Shown here: positions 23,500 to 34,872 of the stretch, one piece after another | Numbering within the stretch: the first letter of the stretch is position 1 | Layout: each line of letters starts with the position of its first letter | From: Halichoerus grypus | Lineage: Eukaryota; Chordata; Mammalia; Carnivora; Phocidae | Assembly: GCF_964656455.1 (NCBI RefSeq) | Contig: NC_135717.1 | Span: forward strand, 7,717,033 to 7,781,032 | Direction of reading: 5' to 3' | Length of the DNA: 64,000 nt | Program-made: the position numbers and the translations under genes | Notes under the pieces: generated by a model | What the model was told of the DNA's origin: nothing | Seen by the model: only the letters and a program-made list of their open reading frames with translations | The model's database searches: none

Positions 23500-23670
23500 G
23501 GGAAGACTCTTCGGGGACACAGGGAGAAGTAGTCCATCTACATTAGCCAACCCTGTCAACTCGATCTTGGACTTCCAGAGAGTCCAGCAAACACAGAAAA
23601 CAAACCTCTGTTTTTGAAGCTACCCAGTTTGTGGTGTTTTGTTATAGCAGCCCTAGCAAGCTAATACAAC
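23290..23670 (+). mobile_element. MLT1-type LTR (MaLR) with internal (CA)n
   Basis: Order of ggattgtggccccgtcccac, tggggtctttatagagataa, ttaagttaaaatgaggccat, and the terminal acccagtttgtggtgttttg ... ctaatacaac follows MLT1 LTRs. A pure (AC)n run occupies 23461-23497. Confidence 0.7.
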
Positions 23671-24190
23671 ATGGAAATGTCATTTTGCATGAGAAGACTC
23701 ATTTCTTTTTATACTTCTGTGGAGATGTTCTTCACAAAGTCTGGGTGAGTGCACAATACGCTTCTCCCTTGGTTCATTTTTGCTATTCCAGAGCTTTCTG
23801 GATCTGATCCCCCCCCACAAGCCTTGTGTATCCCGGGCCTCTCTGCTTCTGCCGTTCACCATAAGTGCGGAATGCAGAGATGGTTTTTCAGATACTGGCT
23901 CTTAACTCCAAAAGGCACTAAGACAAAGATCTTTGTCCATCTCCTATGATCACTGAGGCTCTGAACAGCGCTCTGCTGGCCCCTTGCCATTCCGAAAACC
24001 CTTCTCAGTGTTTTGCTGCAGGGAGCTGCGAAGCTGCCTCCCTTGGTGAGGCTGGAGGGGCTGGAGAGAGGAGCGCCGACCCAGGCTTCAGAAGCCTGTG
24101 GGGTGGTAGGTCTGGTGCTCAGTGAGGGGCAAGACTGGAGACCTGTGAGCCCCTATCACACCTTCCTCCCTGCTCTGGCCAGGCTGGGGT
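23671..24190. other. Unassigned intergenic DNA
   Basis: Moderately GC-rich; open frames on both strands show no known domain. Confidence 0.45.
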
Positions 24191-24194
24191 GTAT

Positions 24195-24400
24195 ATTATT
24201 GAGCACTGACCATATGCCAGCCTGGAGATGAATTCTCCCTTCATCCTTATGGTGACCTTCCATCGTGGCTATTATTATACCCATTTTACAGAAAAGGACA
24301 CGAGTTCAGATGAGAACACTGAGGCACAAAGAGGTGACATAACTTCTCCAAGTTTACACACGCTAGCAAGTCGCAGAGCCAGAAATTCCACACAGCAAAT
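24195..24400 (-). mobile_element. MIR (reverse)
   Basis: attattatacccattttaca gaaaaggacac... gaggcacaaagaggtgacat... agtcgcagagccagaaattc is the reverse MIR order. Confidence 0.75.
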
Positions 24401-24714
24401 CTTTATTCAGGACCCACCCCACGTCTGCCGCTATGTTAAGTGTGGGAACTACAAGGATAAGGAAAAACCCAGAGCCTTCTCAACATAAACTGGCTGTCTG
24501 GTGAGGGAAAATGGTGCAGAAGAACAATTATTACCCTGATGGGCAAAGTGTTCTTTATTCAGTCATGCCTGTGATCAGGGCACAGAGGGGAGGGGTTGCG
24601 AATGCAAGACTGCGAAGTTCCTTAAAGTTTTGAAGGGGTGATCGCAGAGCTGAGTTTGGAAAGCTGGCCAGGCCTAGGAAGGGAGCAAGTAGTTTACTGC
24701 AAAGGCTAAGAATG

Positions 24715-24915
24715 GGACCTTAGAGTCGTGCTCCTGGGTTGGATCCAGGTCCAGTACCTAAAAGCAGAATGACCTTGAGCAAGTGTCTCAACTTCTGTCA
24801 GCCTCAGTTTTGTGATCTACAAAATGGAAATAACCACCTCATTTTATTTTGAGGATCAAATGAGATCATGCACATTGCCTGAAAAAAAAAGTATGTGCTC
24901 AATAAATCATAAAGG
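24715..24915 (+). mobile_element. MIR
   Basis: atgaccttgagcaagtgtct, tcagcctcagttttgtgatc, gaggatcaaatgagatcatg and tgtgctcaataaatcataaa follow the MIR order. Confidence 0.8.
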
Positions 24916-25009
24916 ATTTCCAAAGAAATGAAACCGAAGGACTCATTATATAAATAGGGGAAAGGCAGGGATGAGGCGAAAGAGGCAGCAGGGTCCAGAT
25001 GATGGGGGG

Positions 25010-25090
25010 CCATCCCAGGACCCAGGAAATCATGACCTGAGCAGAAATCCAGAGTCATACGCTCAACCGACTGAGCCACCCAGGAGCCCC
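25010..25090 (-). mobile_element. tRNA-Lys CAN SINE fragment
   Basis: Only the tRNA-derived head remains (catgacctgagcagaaatcc ... gactgagccacccaggagcc). Confidence 0.85.
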
Positions 25091-25444
25091 TCCTCAGCCT
25101 CTTCTGCCCCCAGCTTTCAAAGCTCACATCACACTCATTCACAAACAGCTGTTTCTTCTCTAGAACAAGGACTTCCTTGAGGTGTCAGGGACTAAAGTTC
25201 ACATTCCTAAGCCCAGTGCCCAATCCATGTAGACACTCCAAAATAATTTGTTTCATGAAAGAAGACATAGTCAGTGCTTCTCGATGCTCATACCAACAAT
25301 ACAGGACAAGCCTGTGATGGTGCAGTGTGCACAGTGTTTGGGGACGCCTTCTTAGAAGGTTTCTTAGAAGATATAGGGAACTTTCCACAGAGGTCCTGTT
25401 TGGGCTGAGTCTTGAAGGAAAAGCACATCAGGTGGAGAAGGGAG

Positions 25445-26345
25445 TTTTTTTTAAGGCTGAATAATATTCCAGTGTATGTGTGTGTGTCTCTCGCATCTTC
25501 TTTATCCATTCACCCATCAGTGAACACTTGGGCTGTTTCCACTTGGCTAGTGTACATAATGCTGCATTTAACATGGGGGTGCTGATAGCTTTTCGAATTA
25601 GTGTTTTCATTTCCTTCAGATAAATACCCAGAAGTGGAATTGCTGGATCATTGGTAGTTCCATTTTTAATTTTTTAATTACTATTTAAAATAATACTATT
25701 TTCCATAGTGGCTGTACCAGTTTGCAATCCCACCAACAGAGTATGATGTTTCCCTTTCTTCATATCCTTGCTAAGCTTGTTATCTCTTGTCTTTTTTATA
25801 ATAGCCATTCTTTTTTTTTTAGGGGGGAGGGGCAGAAGGAGAGGGAGAATCTTAAGCAGGCTCCACGCCCAGCACGAGCCTGATGCGGGGCTTGATCTCA
25901 TGACCCTGATCAGGACCTGAGCCAAAATCAAGAGTTGGACGCTTAACCGACTGAACCACCCAGGCTCCCCGATAATAGCCATTCTAACAGGTGTGAGGTG
26001 ATGTCTCCCTGAGGTTTTGGCTTGCATTTCCCTGATTATGAATGATGTTGAGCACCTTTTCATTGTATGTCCTGTTGGTATTCAGGTCCTTTGCCATTTT
26101 TCACTGGATTATTTGTTTTTTTTTTTTTTTTTGCTATTGCGTTTTAGGAGTTCCCTATATATTTTGGAGATTAACCCCTTACCAGAAATGTGATTTGCAA
26201 ATCTTTTCTCCCATTCCATAGGCTGCCTTTTCATTTTGTTGATGGTTTCCTTCATCATGGTGCAGAAGCTTTTTAGTTGGATGTAGTTGTACTTGTTTAT
26301 GTGTTTGCTTTTGTGTTGCCTTTGTGTTTGGTGTATAAACGAACT
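25445..26345 (-). mobile_element. L1 3' part (reverse), split by a SINE
   Basis: aaggctgaataatattccag, tttgcaatcccaccaacaga, catttccctgattatgaatg and attaaccccttaccagaaat are reverse L1 ORF2/3' end. Interrupted at 25812-25971. Confidence 0.88.
25812..25971 (-). mobile_element. tRNA-Lys CAN SINE
   Basis: Reverse-oriented; target-site duplication ataatagccattct (25798-25811; 25972-25985), inside the L1. Confidence 0.94.
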
Positions 26346-26714
26346 CTTAGAACTGCTTTTGCCCTTAAGGCATCTGCCAACTCTGCAGGGAGCTGCGGTG
26401 AAACTGAGTTGCATTTCTGTTCACTGGCCTCACGGCTGGAGGACAGCACTGTAAGTCCAAGGGACACCACCCCCCTACCCCCAACACACATGCTCAGGGT
26501 AAGGTGACACCAGATGTAAATCTATGTTCTTTTGGCACAAGGGGCAAGATCCCTGTGAGACAGTAAACCAAGCCCAGGCGTCCTGAGGAATAGTAGACTC
26601 AATTTACACCTCAGAGGTCGTACAAGATAGCTCAAGTAGGAATTTAGCTGAAAGCTGTTCTGGTTTTGATGGTGGCCCAGGCATCTGCAGATGGAAACAT
26701 AGAAGAGATCCAAT

Positions 26715-27095
26715 TTGTTTTAGCCACCTAACAGATGATTAAGTGCTATGTCTTCATTTGCATTTCCCTAATGCCTAAGGATGTTGAACATTTTATAACC
26801 TCTGGCGAAGTGTCTGTTCATATATTTTGCGCATTTCCTAATTGGATTATCTGGGGGGTTTTGTTTGCTTGTCTGTTTACTACTGAGTTCTTCATATTTT
26901 CTAGATAAGTCCTTCGTCAGATATACGGTTTACAAATATCTTGTCCCAGTCTGTAACTAGTCTTTTCATCCTCTTAATGGGGTCTTCAGCAGAGCAAAAA
27001 TTTTAATTTTGATAAAGGTTAAATTTAGCAATTTTTTTTTTTTTCTTTTATGGAACCTGCTTTCCGTGTCACATCTGAAAACTGTTTGTCTAGAC
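26715..27095 (-). mobile_element. Older L1 fragment (reverse)
   Basis: catttgcatttccctaatgc, tattttgcgcatttcctaat, cttttcatcctcttaatggg and aattttgataaaggttaaat are reverse L1 ORF2. Confidence 0.8.
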
Positions 27096-27332
27096 CAGGG
27101 TTTCTCAAAACTCAATTTTCTCAGTTTTGAGAATGTGAGCTAAAAGCAGACACACAGCAGCTCTGTGTCACCCATTTCTCACTTATCTGTTTCCATGGTG
27201 ATGACCCTTTGGGCAGACTCTCAGAACTCTTAGAACATTCGCACAGCTGCAGGGGGAGATGTTATTCTAGATGCCCAAAGCAGCGGGTTGAGAAGAGCCA
27301 GGCTGTCAGCGTGTTTAAAGGAAACTAAGGAG

Positions 27333-27438
27333 GGGGCGCCTGGCTGGATCAGTCAGAAGAGCATAAGATTCTTGATCTCGGGGTTGTGAGTTCGAGCCCC
27401 ACATTGGGTGTGGAGATTACTTAAAAAAAAAAAAAAAG
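27333..27438 (+). mobile_element. Short tRNA-Lys CAN SINE variant
   Basis: gggcgcctggctggatcagt ... gttcgagccccacattgggt gtggagattacttaaaaa; lacks the CT-rich body of the long subtype. Confidence 0.88.
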
Positions 27439-27439
27439 G

Positions 27440-28500
27440 TAACATAAAGACTCATGATGCTCATGAATGGTTGAGGTGCCTGGTGCCTGTTTGGGGGCCA
27501 TGCTCGCTCACATGGCAGGTATGTAAGTAGCTCTGAGGACTTTGGACCCTAAGACTCAAGGGGTCTTTCCTGGGCCAGGACATCTTGGATATGCTCCTGC
27601 TGTTTGCACATGGAGAAGGTGTGTCTGTGCTATCCCTGCGGAGAGATTACGAAAGCATGCATTTGACCTCTCCAGCCTTTGCTTATAAACATCTTTTTTC
27701 CTGCTGTTCCTGCATTTTGTTCTTCGCTCTACTAAATCTTAACCTTGAGTATAACTTTATGTTGGGGTCCTGTGAGTCCTTCCAGTGAATCATCAAACTA
27801 GTTGTGGGACAGGGGGTTATTTTTTTAAAACGAAGAATTCAGTTTTTCAAATTGTTACAAGACTTCAAAAATCATCTATTTCATATTGAGTGAGTCTGGG
27901 TAGTTTGTAGTTTTCAAGGAATTGGTCCTTTTCATCCAAGTTGTTGCAGTCATATGGGTAGAGCGATTTAGTGTTCCCTTATTCTCCTTTTAAGGTCTTT
28001 GGAGTTTGTGGGAATGGCCAATATTTTATTCTTTGTGGCTTTTTCTTTTGTTTTCAGAGCATCTTTATGGAAATTGTCTGATGTGACTTCTAACTACGAC
28101 CCTGTGCGGCAGGCAGGGCAGGCGTATTTATGGGCATTTAGCTGCCAGAGAAACATACCTGCTCAGAGGTGCCTGTTTTAGAACCACATGGACAGAAGTT
28201 CGCAGAGCTGATATCAGAGCCCAGGGCTCTTGACTCCAAGCTTCCCCGCTGGTAATAAGGTCCCAACTATTCATCCCACGTAGTTCTGTTGCCTTCCATA
28301 CCTACCTCTCGGCTCTTTCTTAACTGGTGTTTTTACTCTCTACCTAACCTTCCAGTATCATGCTTTTCCTTGAGTGAATCCTATCTTACAGATTTTCCCC
28401 TTAGTGTACTCCTGGCCTTCTCACACTTGGCCTCTCTCCTTTCTCTAGGCCTTAACTTTGCCTTCTTCCTCTTCTTGGAGACGCCCAACATACCAAGGTC
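27440..28500. other. Unassigned intergenic DNA
   Basis: No gene recognised; short open frames only. Confidence 0.45.
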
Positions 28501-28504
28501 TAAC

Positions 28505-28727
28505 CCAGTGGTTTCCAGCAGGGAGCAATTTTGTCCCCCAAGGGACATTTGGCAAGGTCTAGAGACATCTTTGATTGTCACAACTGGTGAGATGCTACTG
28601 GCATCTAGTGGAAAGAGGCCAGAGAAAGAGGCTAAATATCCTGCCGATGTCAAGACAGCCCCGCCCAGAACAAAGAATTATCTGGTCCAAATGTCAGTAG
28701 TGCTGAGGTGGAGAAACCCTGCTCTTA
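28505..28727 (+). mobile_element. hAT-type MER DNA transposon copy
   Basis: cagtggtttccagcagggag... gggacatttggcaaggtcta... ggtgagatgctactggcatc... gaggtggagaaaccctg is a common non-autonomous MER family with ends cagtggtt / aaaccctg. I do not give the exact family name. Confidence 0.65.
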
Positions 28728-28797
28728 TCCCATGCCTGGGGAGGCCTCGTCCAACTCCTGACTGGCTCTCTCTATGTGCACCACGCCACCAAGGCTT

Positions 28798-29905
28798 AAG
28801 GCTTTCAATTTCTGGTGGATGACTTGCCAATCCGTGGCTTTGTCAGCTACAAGGAGGCAGAGCGGCTTCCTGCCACACAGCCACAAGATAGGACTCTAGA
28901 CCCCTTTGGATTTCCACATTGAATCCATGGAGATGGAATTATTTTGCCAATGTCTCGGTGTTGGGTGTCAAGCCCCACAGCCCCGCTGGGTTACGGCCTC
29001 ATCCACACAGAGTGTGCTGGTCCGAGACTTCAGTGGAATGTTGGGAGTGGCAGGTGTTGTGGGGATGATGGTGGTGACTTCTTTCCCCAAGCACGGGAAA
29101 CCTATTAGTTGCCCATCATCAACTCACTGGTGGGTCTTGTGGTTGTCTTTCACATGTGTGTGTTTTGTAATGACCTGGCTGGGTACAACTTGGATGAGGA
29201 GGCGACCTCCGGAGGTTCTGGTGATGGTTTTGACCATGGTGACAATGGCTGGAAAATCATCCATACGGATGTCCTCTGCTTCCCTGCATACCATAGTTTG
29301 CTCTGTGCTGTGCTCAGCATGGGTGCCCAGTTCCTGGTCCCTGGCACTGGTGAGGTGATAAGAATCAGGGATTTCTCTCAAGGGGTAGAAATAAGTAGAT
29401 AGCTTGTTCAGAAAAGGTTTACAGATCTTCTTTCCAAGGTGAGGGGCAGACCTAAGGAGTGGGGTGGCTCTAGTGAGGATGAGTATATTCTATTGTAGGT
29501 TTTCTGGACAATAGAATTGGGGAGATTGCTCTGCTGCAGGCCCTGGGTCTGGGAGAAAGGGGACTGATTCCTCTAAAACATACCAGAAGAGGGATAGGTG
29601 AGCCCTAACACAGGCTTCTTGGTGCTACTCTACAGACATCATTATCACGGCACTGCTGGGTATGTTCAGTGGATATCATCATGGGGCCATTAACTCGGTG
29701 CCATCTTGTTGTATGCCCCGACCTGCTGCATCTCTGGACACGTGTCCAGCCACTTCTATTGGCAGATCAGAGTTGAATGGTGGATGTGGAATGTCATTCT
29801 CACTACTATCCTCTTCTCTGGGGGAGACTTCCCTTTCCCTGGTGGGCCAGCCTAGACTTAGGAACTTAGAACACATCATGGTACCTGTAATAGAGTCAGA
29901 GTGAG
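28798..29905 (+). pseudogene. TM9SF1: TM9SF1-like pseudogene that retains introns
   Basis: Fragments in the order of the TM9SF1 protein: VDDLPIRGFVSY near 28815; LPIINSL and [18 protein letters not shown] near 29109-29225; [12 protein letters not shown] near 29240; then [10 protein letters not shown] ending at 29349. The next piece starts at 29636 with [20 protein letters not shown] and ends at ILFSG near 29820. Frameshifts and a stop break the frame. Between the two parts is 286 nt (29350-29635) beginning GTGAGG and ending tctacag at the position where the coding sequence is split. At 29820 the coding match stops at what would be a second donor, now ggggag. TM9SF1 is a nine-pass endosomal/Golgi protein. 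This copy is dead: a partial duplication or an insert from unspliced RNA. Confidence 0.8.
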
Positions 29906-30824
29906 GTTTACTGCCCGGACCCTCACATGCCTGTTTCCTTGTCCTAGATCTGCCAGTTCTTGGTCATCCAATGATTTCTTCTTGATATTGATAATTTGTG
30001 TCTTCCTTGTCTTTTCTTTATTGCCCTTGCTAGAGGCTTATCCATTTCAGTGATCTTTCAAAGAACCGCTTTCTGTTTAATTGCCTTTGTTGTTTTTATG
30101 TCTTTTATTTTATTGATTTTGGTTGGTATGTTTTCCTACCTTCTGTGTTACTTGGGTTTATTTTCCTTTTCTTTTTCTAGTTTCTCATGGTAGTACCTTA
30201 CATTATTGATTTGAGCCCCTAACATGAACATTTAGTGCTGTGAATTTCCCTCTCCGACTCTTTTGGCTATGTCCCACAAATTTTGATATGCTGCATTTTC
30301 ATTCAGTTCAATGTGACCTATTCCTTTGAGACTTCCTCTTTGACACATGGATTATTGTGTGTGTGTGTCCATGTGTTTGGAGAATGTCCTGCTATCTTTC
30401 CATTACTGATTTCTAGTCTGATTTCACTGTGGTCAAAGTTCACATTCTGTATGATTTCAATTCTTTTGAATTTGCTGAAATTTGTTTTCAGGAAATAGTC
30501 TACCTTAGTGAATGCCTCATGCGCACTTGAAAAGAATGAGTATTCTGCTGTTCTTGGGTGAAGTAGTTCTATAAATGTCGATTAGGTCCTGTTGGATGAC
30601 AGTGTTGTTCTATATCCTTGACGATTTTCTGACTAGTAATTCTGCCTACTGTTGAGACAGTGGTGTTAAAAGTCCTCAACTATAATTGTGGATTGGTCTG
30701 TTTCTCTTTTCAGTTCTACCAATTTTGCTTCATGTATATTAGAATTCTGTTGTTTGGTCCATACATATTTAGGACCGCTATGCCTTCTTGGTGGACAAAT
30801 CTTTTTATCAGGATGTAATGTCCT

Positions 30825-33043
30825 AGAGGCTGCTGGGAAGATGGCAGAGGACGACGACCCTGGGCTCACCTCTTGCCGCGTGGCCACCTAGACAACACTC
30901 ACGTCGGCATAAATAACCCAGAAAGCAACCTGAAAGCTGGCAGAACAGACTCTCTGCAGCCTGGCAGAGAGAAGAGGCCACAGTGAAGCAGATCCACCCG
31001 CTCCGATCGCTCTTGGCAAGAGCCCATCAAAGCAGTGCCACAAGCCTGGCAGTGTGCACGCAGCCCAGACAAGGATCAGCGCCACTCCAAAGTGAGTCCT
31101 GCTCCAGGGAGAGGAGAAGATAAGCACACACCAGTCTGACTGTGACCCTAGCAGTGGGCTGGGGGCAGGTAGTTGGTCTGACTGCAGGCCCCACCCACCA
31201 ACAAAAGCTTCTCAGGGGACAACACAGGGAAAGTGCCTGCAGTTTGGTGCTACTTCATCTCTGGCAAATGCCTGGTCTGACTCAACTCAAGCCCAAGGCA
31301 GCCCCGGACCGGCCCACTAACACCATGGGCACCAGACTCTGCCCACAACAGGCAGAGAGCCATCGCAGGCCACACTGAAGGCAAACACATCCCAGCCACA
31401 ATGGTAGGACCCCCCTGGAGCAACACACGTATAGGAGACACCCCCTGAAGCACCCTTTTCTGGTGAAAAGGAGACCTTGCGCTGCAAGACCTCTTCTTCA
31501 TAAAGCCATTACTTTCAAGTGTGGGAGACGAAGCTGCCTTTCCTAACACAAAGAAACAGACACAGCAATAGACAGAATGAAGAGACAAAGGAATATGTCC
31601 CAAATGAAAGAGTGGAACAAAATCAGAGCAGGAGACCTAAGTGAAATGGATAAGTAATATGTCTGATAGAGAATTTAAAGTAATGCTCATAAAGATACTC
31701 ACTGGACTTGAGAAAAGAGTGCAGAACCTCCATGAGACCCTCCACCAAGAGATAGGAGACATAAAAAAGAACGAGTTAGAGCTATTGGACTCACTAAATG
31801 GAAATAAAAATAGACCACCTGGAATAAATAGCAAAGAGGAAGCAGAAGAATGGATCAGCCACCTGGAGGACAGAGTAATGGAAAGTAATCAAGCTGAGCA
31901 GATGAGAGGGGAAAAAAATACACAGAATGAGAACAGACCCAGGGAACTCAGTGACACTGTCAAGCATAACAGTCACATGATAGGGATCCCAGAAGGAGAA
32001 GAGCGAGAAAAGGGGGCAGAAGATTTGTCTGAAGAAATAATAGCTAAAAACTTCCTGAATCTGGGGAAGGAAAGAGAAATCCAGATCCAGGAGGCACAGA
32101 GAGCCCCCAACACAACCAACCCAAAGAGGTCTGCACCAAGATACAAAGTAAATAAGATGGCCAAAAGTAGTGATAAAGAGAGAATTTTAAAATCAGCAAG
32201 AGAAAGGAAAGCAGTGACAAACAAGGGAAACCCCATACGGCTATCAGTGGGTTTTTCAGCAGAAACTCTGCAGGCCAGAAGGGAATGGCATGATAAATTC
32301 CAACTGCTAAAAGGAAAAAAAATCTATAGCCAAGAATACTCTATCCAGCAAGGCTTTCATTTAGAATAGAAGTAGAGAGAGTTTCCCAGAAAAACAAAAG
32401 TTAAAAGCAAAACCAGCCACGTCCCTGTCACACAAGATGCCATCGGCCTGTGGGTCCCAAATTCACAGTCCAGCTGCCCTTCTGCCTGAGTCATCATGCA
32501 CAGCCTGCCACCTGCTCAATGCCAAGTCAACACGCCTTCACCTCAGATTGCCAAGGATTCAAACTGGCACTCTTCCCCTCAAATTCCATCCCCTGTGCTC
32601 AAGTTTGTGCACAAAAGTGGGCATAATTATAACAGCAGAATGAAGCAACCCAAACAGTGACACTATTTCTGTGGAATATAGAATGGATAAAAGGAGTGTG
32701 CTAGGCTGAGAACGTCTCTAACAAGCACATCAAAGAACAATACATACAGCATGATTCTGGTTAGTAAAAAAAACAAACCCGGGAAGAATGAAACAAGATG
32801 AAATCAGAGAGGGAGACAAACCATAAGAGACTCTTAAGCATAGGAAAGAGGCTGGGGTTGCTGGAGGGGAGGTGGGTGGGGGGATGGGGTAACTGGGTGA
32901 TGGGCATGAAGGAGGGCACGTGATGGAATGAGCACTAGGTGTTCTATGCAACTGATGAATCACTGAACTCTACTTCTGAAACTAATAATACACTGTATGT
33001 TAATTAATTGAATTGAAATAAAAGGACCCCCCTCCCAAAAAAA
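30825..33043 (+). mobile_element. ORF1-only L1-derived composite retroelement
   Basis: Flanked by a perfect 14-bp target-site duplication ggatgtaatgtcct (30811-30824; 33044-33057) inside an older L1. It begins with an L1-type 5' end containing a YY1-like aagatggc (30837-30844), then about 0.75 kb of 5' UTR and an ORF1 region with frameshifts. After ORF1 (about 32403) ORF2 is entirely absent. About 350-370 nt of sequence that I cannot place follow (32404-~32770), then a carnivore L1-type 3' UTR (ataagagactcttaagcata... ggggatggggtaactgggtg... atgttaattaattgaattga) and a short A-rich tail. Confidence 0.85.
31577..32403 (+). pseudogene. L1 ORF1 (RNA-binding protein) with frameshifts
   Basis: A start ATGAAGAGACAAAGG at 31577 gives MKRQRNMSQMKEWNK... 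then shifts frame into the long open frame 31641-32369 (SNMSDREFKVMLIKILTGLE ... coiled-coil-rich region ... EEREKGAEDLSEEIIAKNF ... NPIRLSVGFSAETLQARREW). The end FRIE...KLKAKPA-like is again out of frame. The order coiled coil, RRM-like centre, C-terminal domain is that of L1 ORF1p. Confidence 0.85.
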
Positions 33044-33265
33044 GGATGTAATGTCCTTCTTCATCCTTGGCAATTTTCATTGCTCTAAAGTTTATTTCAT
33101 CTGATATTAACATAGCCACTCCTGCTTCCCACTGACTAATGTTTGAATGGTGTATCTTTCTCTATCCTTTTACTTTCAGTCTACATATATCTTTATATTT
33201 GAAGTGAATTTCTTATATACCGTATATAGTTGGATCATGTTTTTAAATCCACTCTACCAATCCTT

Positions 33266-33425
33266 GGGCTTTTTTTTTTTTTTTAAGTGAGCAAATGGCC
33301 ACCGGGAACTCCACCCTTTGATTCTCCTACTTTAGCAATTCCAGAGCACAGAACATGCCTCTCTCCTTGTAGCTCCAGCAGCCTTCCCAAGGAGGCCTCT
33401 CATTGCCCTGGCCCTATTCTTTGTT
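33266..33425 (-). mobile_element. Oligo-T-headed insert in L1, source unknown
   Basis: A 16-bp T-run at about 33269-33284 followed by about 140 bp (aagtgagcaaatggccaccg ... ctattctttgttcttaacta) breaks the reverse L1. On the minus strand it ends in a poly(A) tail, so it looks like a reverse-transcribed RNA piece. Confidence 0.5.
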
Positions 33426-33619
33426 CTTAACTAGTAGATTTATACCATTTACATCTAATGTAATTTTGGCATGTTAGGGTTTAAGCCTGCCATTTATTAT
33501 TTGTTTTCTGGCTTTCATTCCTCTGTTTTCTTTTTCATGCTTTTCTCTGGTTGCCTGAACAATTTTTATAATTCCATTTTCATTTATCTATACTGGTTTT
33601 GAGTGCATCTCTGTAGTGT

Positions 33620-34180
33620 AAGTGCTTGATATAAACTTTTGATTGCTATGGCATCCATTTCAAAGACCTCCATCTTGAATTAACATACTGCTGGGTGGAT
33701 GGCACAGGTGCCAGCAAAATAACTAGTAAGGAATGAGGCCACCCCCACCCATGAAGTTCCCCTTACAGAGAGCCCCGAGTAACCTAGATTAACCGACCAC
33801 TTGATTGATCTCATTTCTCCCTTCCCGTGCCCTAATTCCTCCTCTTATGCCATAAATTTGCTAATAAAGAGTGTACCTGTGAAACTCTACGTACCCCACC
33901 CTCAGTCCCTAATAAAGGCAGAGCCCTAGGTCTTTTCTCTCTCCCTCTTTCTCTCTCTTGACCCAGAACTTCATGTGTGGCCCTGGGGTGTGTAATAAAC
34001 CATGTTCTTCAAAGTTCCCCAATGGTTTTGCTGAGGTGCATCCTGAAATCACAGTAAGAACCACAAGGGCTGGTCCAGCCACAGCACTGGCCCTGGTGCT
34101 GGTGGAAGGGGGGACATCTGTGGGGCTCAGGCATTCCTAATCAAGAACATCACTATCAATGGGCTGGGACTGACACACTA
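33620..34180 (+). mobile_element. Solo-LTR-like insertion
   Basis: The block interrupts the reverse L1 and holds three AATAAA-type signals (aataaagagtg near 33862, aataaaggcag near 33910, aataaaccatg near 33995), a pyrimidine-rich stretch and no coding frame. This resembles the U3-R-U5 of an endogenous retrovirus. Exact ends and family are not established. Confidence 0.45.
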
Positions 34181-34654
34181 AAGTCTTTGTATAGTTTTTT
34201 TTTTTTTCTTTTCCCCAGTGGTTGCCCTAGGTGTTTTACATGTGTAACTTACTCCAACAGCCTACTGGTATCAATATTTTTAACCATACTATCTCCATTT
34301 AGGTCTCTGTACCCACGCACCCCCATTTAAAATTGCCTTACATATTTCTTTTCCATACAATGAATGCCACGTCAGGCAATATTACGGTTTTTGCTTTAGC
34401 TATTAGACATAATTTCAAAAACTTAAGAGGATAATAGTCTAATATGTTTGCCCATAATTTTACCATTATCATTGTTCTTCTTAATTCCTGATGTTCTCTC
34501 CACCCTCCAGAGTCTTCCTCTATTCGTATTAGACATTATGTCCAGGGTTTGAGCTGCACTTTAGTGGGAAGAAGAGAGAGAACTGCATCCATGCCATCTT
34601 GTCTGTAACCGCCATCAACATCTTCTAATACTTGATATTTTTAGCCTATTTTTA

Positions 34655-34856
34655 TTTTATTTATTTATTTTAAAGATTTTATTTATTTATTTGACAGAGA
34701 GAGACAGCGAGAGAGGGAACACAGCAGGTGGAGTGGGAGAGGGAGAAGCAGGCTTCCCACTGAGCAGGGAGCCCGATGTGGGGCTCGATCCCAGGACACT
34801 GGGATCATGACCTGAGCCGAAAGCAGACGCTTAACGACTGAGCCACCCAGGCGCTC
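34655..34856 (-). mobile_element. tRNA-Lys CAN SINE
   Basis: Reverse-oriented; target-site duplication ttttagcctattttta (34639-34654; 34857-34872). Confidence 0.94.
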
Positions 34857-34872
34857 TTTTAGCCTATTTTTA

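Larger units (their letters stand above)
29985..34650 (-). mobile_element. Old L1 (reverse ORF2), host of several later insertions
   Basis: Reverse L1 ORF2 at 29985-30824 (cttgctagaggcttatccat; ccgctttctgtttaattgcc) resumes at 33058 (cttcatccttggcaattttc), again after 33425, and again near 34184 (tctttgtatag... agtggttgccctaggtg). Three inserts account for the gaps. Confidence 0.85.
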
